Assembly: GCA_965153455.1 (NCBI GenBank)
Contig: OZ234495.1
Coordinates: 5,022,001 to 5,086,000, forward strand
Length of the DNA stretch: 64,000 bases
Origin: Sphagnum compactum
Taxonomy: Eukaryota > Bryophyta > Sphagnopsida > Sphagnales
Direction of reading: 5' to 3'
Shown here: piece after piece, positions 58,813 to 64,000 of the stretch
How positions within the stretch are numbered: position 1 is the stretch's first letter
Layout of the letters: each line of letters opens with the position of its first letter
Notes under the pieces: generated by a model
The model's input: only the letters and a program-made list of their open reading frames with translations
Told to the model about the DNA's origin: nothing
Databases searched by the model: none
Position numbers and translations under genes: made by a program

Positions 58813-61540
58813 TTTTTATCAGATGCTGCATTTTGTTTCCTCTTATAGCTAGAGAATGGAACGAGCAGTGTTTACATGATGCATCAATTATCTGCAATGA
58901 TAGTCCCTGAGTTATTCCTTACTGCAGTTGCTTGATCCAAGAAGCAGGGAGTGAGCAAAAGCATTCACTTCTTGGTGAAGAGAAGAGTGTTTGTTGCAAT
59001 TCATTACTGACAGTGAGCATGGTGAAAGCTCATACATCTCCCAAGTTTCTCTTTCTATATTATCAGCATTTTATGACAATCTTTCAGAGCTGCTACTGCT
59101 GTTCTGAGATATCTGTAGGAACATTTGACTGACTAGTTGAAGCTTTTTGCCAAAAAGAAAAGCAACAAAGTATTGTGAAACTTATCTACAATGTAGGAAG
59201 AAGTAGAAACCTTTGGCTTGGACAATGAAAGCATTCTGGTGTATTTGTCAGACCAAATAGGTCTGCAGATGACTAACAGCTCCTGCAAGCTCTCAGAATG
59301 GTAGTAAAAGAACAACATAGGTTGCTGTGATCACAGTTACACACAGCAGCGGCAAGACACTAACATAGGACCTTGTTTCTTGCTGCAGGGACAGTAGCTT
59401 TCCATTAGAGTGTTGCAAGTGTGTTGAAAATATGTGATAAATCATGTTAGGACCTTAAGGGAACACATCCTCATGAAAAAAGGGATAGATGTCATTGCAT
59501 AGCGAGCCATGATTTGACTCACAGTTCTTAGATCTCATGCAATTGATCAATGCTTTACCAGTAGAGCTGTGAGATGATTGAGCATTGCTTAATTGAAAAA
59601 ACTTAATGGAAGGTTCCTGTGATCACAACAGCCTAATGAAAAGATGTCCTTATTCTGCAGAAGACAAGCAGTAAAGAAAGAGGCAGTGAGCACAAAAATG
59701 CAAGGAGCTTAAAGAAACAAGCACTCAAAACTGTTCTCCAAACCCTGTTGTTGAATCCACAGAGAGAGAGAGACAACACAAGAGAACTAGACCAAGATGT
59801 TGTTGTCTTGAAGACTATGTACATCACAAAAGGCACAAGATGGTCCAAACACAAACAAAAAACAATACTTCTCATGTTACAAAAGCAAAACCCCACATTT
59901 CAAAGAAACTGAATTCAAAACAGAGACTCTTTAAATGACATCCATTCAGTGGTGTATTGTAGCAATCTGTCTTCTTTTGTTGGATTTTTCAATTTCTTAA
60001 TGAAGTATTTCACCACTCAATCTTCAAGCTTGCACATAACAAAGTTTTCTCTGGTGTTTTGCCTCCATCAAGGGATGACAATGTGTACAAGATGATATAT
60101 TCAAGCTGCCATCAAGCTCATTGCTCATATTGTGGGCTTTGATTACAAAGAATTTACAGAAGGCAAGAATGTGCATGTTTTAAGCAATCACGAATGTCAA
60201 AATGAAGGTTCAAGAAGAGTATTCAAGTGCTGACAGATAATTTGATATGAAAAAGAATGCAAAATGTGCAGATGACAAGTGAAGTCATATTACAGGTGTT
60301 GCAGAGAACTCCTATTTCTGTTCTCTTGGTCAGGAAGGTCGATGAGGTCCAGGCTTCTTGCTGCAGGGGATGCAGAATTTGTTCTTAGGAAATACTACAA
60401 AGTGAGATTGATCAGGCAAACTTAGCATTCCACAAAGATCACAATCTGGATGGGTTTGCAGCAGCAGAAGGTGCTGAACTGTCTCTTCGAGCAAGTGCAA
60501 ATCATCAGGGCTGCTGCATTCCAGGACATCCCAATCAGTAGAGTGTGTTGTGCCAACAATGGGTTTTCAGCAGCCAGGTTTTCTTTGCTGTTGTTTGTTG
60601 CATCAATGCATCCGTCTACGTGCTTCAGCTAGCGTCACAATTGGCAACTTAGCAAACCAGAGTGCAATACGACTCACACTCAGACCCAAATTCCTGAAGA
60701 TTGAAAGCATTAAGGACATTTGTTTCAGCTAGTGGTTGGTAAAAGGGCAAAAGAAGAGACAAGAATGAATTGATAGCTCAAGCAAGAGAACATTGGAAAG
60801 GGGTCTCTGCTTCCCAAACAATACTAATCATTTCAGGTTTGAGCTTGGAAGGTGCAGCTGGTGGGGAAAATATCACAAATATATATGCTTCGATACATTC
60901 TACAGTTGGAAGGCATGAAGTTATCAAGTTTGTGCTCCCAACTTGCGGGTTCAACATATAGCAGCCCCCTGACCCACCCAGCAACTGAACTTCCTGACAA
61001 TCTGAGAATTGAATTTCCCAACTGTAAACTATTCAGAACTATGTGACAAATTGTGAAAGGCCAAAATTGGTGGGCAAGAAACAATTTTGGTAGCAGAGAA
61101 CGAGAAAAGGAAGTGGCAACAGTGTATGCTACACAAAAGGATAGGATGATGTGGTGTTCTTTCTTTGAGGGATGTGAGGAGGCAATTCCACTTCTTGTTC
61201 AAATGTAATTGAATCAGATACCATCTAATTCAAATTCCCAACTTTCATGTCATCTGACAAACATAAAAGATGGAGTTTTGGTCAGTGCATCTTTTGTTGG
61301 CAGAATGTCACCATACTCTGGGTCTGGTGAACATCACACACAATTTGAGGACTCTTTTGAGTTATATATGCCCCATGCCTGGAGAAGAGGCTGACCGCAG
61401 TGCCCAGCTGCCTTCTGGGAGGGCCATAGGGCCATATATTGCAACACCGTTGAACTTTGCCCGTGTTACAATATCACTAGACATGCTACAAACAAAATGA
61501 ACAAGAGATAGTGATACAGGCATCACCAATAGTCCATGCA
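58813..61540. other. Spacer between the PDI-like gene and the PPR pseudogene
   Basis: It begins with the rest of the PDI 3' region. Beyond that I find only short frames on both strands with no family resemblance. I see no RNA gene or element ends. Composition is moderate (less AT-rich than the 42-52 kb spacer). Confidence 0.5.
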
Positions 61541-62289
61541 AGAAAGAACAAACACCCTTCTCAAATTCATGAAAGCGATTGGCATCCCTAACCATGACTG
61601 CTCTCCCCACTATTTTTGAAATGAACTTTGTGTAAGTGTGGCAATCCTCACAAACCCACAGATTCTTTCTTATTCGGAGAGGAGTTCCAGGAGCTGTGTT
61701 GATGAGCCCCAAAGCAATAGCCAGTTTCTCACTATGGTGGCACAAATGTGACACCTTTTCTCCTTTTCCACATTATGAAGAACAAGTTTTATATAAGGCA
61801 CACACCCCGCATCATGCAAGAGCCCTGACAATCTCTTCAGTTCTGCATGGGTGGTATTCATTGTCTACTACATTCATTGTATGCACCTCATTACTCACTT
61901 CAATTCAAGTGTGACCCAGCAGTTTCTTCACACCCCTTTGCTTCCTCTGCTGTTCAACATTCTCACAGTGCCTTTTGTCCTTGCCCCAATTTCACATGCA
62001 TGGCAGTCCAAGTGACCACATTTCAAGATGGCATCTTGTTGAACACTCTCCAATTATCCTCAATGCTCCCACATTTTGCATACATGTCAACCAAGCTACT
62101 GCCCACAAAGACATCATACTTGCAACCACTTTGACTGAGCTGTTCATGAACCAGCCTGGCATTTTCAAGTGCTCCTAAACCAGCACATGCCTTCATCACC
62201 TGAATAAAAGCGAATTTGTCATGACTCATTCCTTCTTGTTGCATTTGTTGGAAAAGCTGCATCGCCTTCTCAGGTTGCCTATCCTTCAC
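61541..62289 (-). pseudogene. DYW-class pentatricopeptide repeat gene fragment, broken
   Basis: PPR-DYW proteins bind organelle RNA and edit C to U. Read leftwards from 62289, the fragment has one and a half PPR units (KDRQPEKAMQLFQQMQQEG, FAFIQVMKACAGLGALENA, YDVFVGSSLVDMYAKCGSIED). It then jumps, with a stop, to the E-type region (RGVKKLLGHT, stop, IEVSNEVHTMNVVD, near 61930-61850). The DYW domain follows in another frame: [23 protein letters not shown] (about 61740-61675) and [19 protein letters not shown] with the zinc-binding CxxCH, then [15 protein letters not shown] (about 61540). Its final DYW tripeptide is missing. Several stops, at least one frameshift and loss of most repeats make it non-functional. 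It is likely a decayed copy of a larger gene elsewhere. Confidence 0.88.
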
Positions 62290-64000
62290 ATATGTTTTAA
62301 GCTTCTGATTTCAATTGCACTGTGCCTGCTGCCATTGCAGCCATCTCTGCTTCGTGGGTACTTAAGCCAGAGTGCTTCCTGTGTCTTCTTATGTTTGAAA
62401 TCCAGGTACCTTTCATTTGTACAACCAGAAATCCAGATCAAGCTGATCAGCCATGTATTCTCCACATCCATGGCATAAATGGCATCATAAGAACAGAGAA
62501 AGCCAAACTGAACTTCTCCATCAGCATAAATTGCATTTACTAAATTACCTTTCCAGCCTACTACTACTATCCCACCAGTGCAACGGACCTGAAAAGAATT
62601 TCTGCCAAGTTTAGAACAGGGCAGGATAGCAACTATGAGAGAGCAACAAGATTGACACTAACAAGAGCTATGGCTCCATTTGACACATGACCTCTGAAGG
62701 ATTGATGCTCATTTACCTTCTCTGATCTGTGATCCCATCATTGTGAAGAATCCAAAAAGAACGCCCGCTACAGTTTCTCTCTCTGACCTCCAGGAACTGC
62801 AGAAAAAACTTTTTCAAATTATGTACCCAGGTTTAGGGTTTAGAAGCTAGACACTATGATGATGTATTGTGTCTTGCGTAGACTGTGTCCAAATCTTTTG
62901 AAAAACCAAACGTACTTACGGTGAGGACAAGAAGGCAGTAGACAGAGAGGAACAACACAGAAAAACTTACAATTGCTGTGATCTCTAACTGCTGTACCTG
63001 TTTCTATCCAGTGCAATCTGGGAAGAAGAAGTGCTACGGTGTACTGCGAAAGTTCTTAATGGTAAAGTGCAATTGCAGGTGCACACAGACATGTAGCAGC
63101 AAGCTCTTCCTGGCTGACCTTCCTCTTCTTCTCCATGTGGTGGTGGAGCTGCTCCTGCTGCCACATTCATGGTCTAGAAAAGAGTTAGATCTTGCTGCGC
63201 ATGGCGGTTGCACTTTCTGCACTGATGATGAAGAAGACATTGCTGCTTTGCAGAAAAAAACCTTGGCAATTGCTCTCCCTCTCCCTCACAATCCAAGAGC
63301 ATCCCAAGTAGACCCAAATGCAATTCTCTCTGGAGCTTCCAAAGTCGACCCAAATGCAATTTGTCTTCCAGTACACCACCACCCATGCATTATTTCTTTG
63401 TGGGACAATGAAATCCTAAGCCCTAAACCCAGGATGGATCATTGAACCTCGCCCTGAGGATTCATCTGCTTGTAGTGGCCCTAAAACAGAAAAACCCTGT
63501 ATATATATATAAACAAGGATGGAAAAACATCCACAATAAGTACAAAGCATGTTGAAGCAAATGTAACCGCACGAGAGGAAAACCAAAACAATAAAAACAG
63601 TAGTAATGAAGAAGAAGACCTAATGCTAAAAGGGCATCCTCTACCACAAATCAACTAGTGATGGAGGTGCACTAGTTGGTATGTGTGGAAGAGATGAAGA
63701 ACTGTGATTAAACGTTGTAGCCCGTTGAAGAATCACAATGGCTTGCACATGCTGAAGGGCTATCAACACTCATTGCCTATAATAAGATATAAGCATCAAA
63801 GGTACTAAGGAGGTCTGCTGATGGCAAGTTAAACTAGCATGTACACAGGAATTAAAAAAGAATCAAAATGAGGATGGAGACAACCATAAGTTTCTATGGC
63901 AAGGGGAATGAAATCATCTCTTGACACTCACTTTGTTGCTTTGTGTAGGATTATGCCTTGTTTTGAGCGGCAATTGTCTCTGCATGCGATGTCGTTGTCG
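62290..64000. other. End of window, no assigned gene
   Basis: There is no coding region I can support. The 155-codon + frame at 62978-63445 has no recognisable domain. Inside it, GACCCAAATGCAAT occurs twice about 33 bases apart (near 63310 and 63346), a small tandem duplication. A (TA)n run is at about 63499-63510. If a transcript of the PPR relic ever existed, its 5' part would have come from here. Confidence 0.45.

Noticed and set aside
62978-63445. 155-codon + strand open frame near the window end
   Set aside because: No recognisable domain and includes a small tandem duplication. No splice or homology support.

Overview
This window is nuclear DNA of a land plant. The genes have GT-AG introns, the spacers are long and AT-rich, and there are plant-specific families: sucrose-phosphate synthase, a MTV1-type ENTH/VHS protein, a KDEL-tailed PDI-like protein and a DYW-type PPR relic. 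The style of the PPR relic and the long, repeat-filled introns suggest a non-seed plant, perhaps a fern. That is an impression from family resemblance, not a proof.

Layout. 1-2.4 kb: repeat-rich 5' flank with a 376-bp tandem duplication, a 48-bp perfect palindrome and a short inverted repeat, ending in a leader hairpin. 2.44-11.99 kb (+): intact 14-exon sucrose-phosphate synthase (1,095 aa). 12-18.4 kb: AT-rich spacer with a complete 154-bp miniature CACTA element. 18.4-22.1 kb (+): nuclear protein with MBD-like, C2H2 and PHD modules; the splice to the PHD exon is inferred. 23.4-24.1 kb: satellite-like array of seven 101-bp units in alternating A/B types. 24.1-32 kb: no clear gene, with several local duplications and a GC-rich island. 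32.0-36.7 kb (+): decayed autonomous Helitron (Rep plus PIF1-like helicase). 37.0-37.8 kb: young 794-bp foldback element with 150-bp terminal inverted repeats that differ at one base. 38.5-40.8 kb (+): MTV1/tepsin-like clathrin/AP-4 accessory protein (747 aa, uninterrupted coding exon). 41-53 kb: AT-rich spacer with minisatellites and two inverted copies of an unknown dispersed repeat. 53.6-58.7 kb (+): 12-exon PDI-like protein (549 aa, two CGHC sites, KDEL). 61.5-62.3 kb (-): DYW-PPR pseudogene. The last 1.7 kb has no gene I can support.

The four intact genes are unrelated housekeeping or regulatory genes: sucrose synthesis in the cytosol, chromatin reading, post-Golgi vesicle traffic and ER oxidative folding. 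They are not an operon or cluster. I found no convincing new multi-gene system. The most unusual signals are the MBD-C2H2-PHD combination, the leader hairpin of the sucrose-phosphate synthase gene, the alternating 101-bp array, the near-identical foldback element and the conserved AP-4-binding motifs in the MTV1-like protein.
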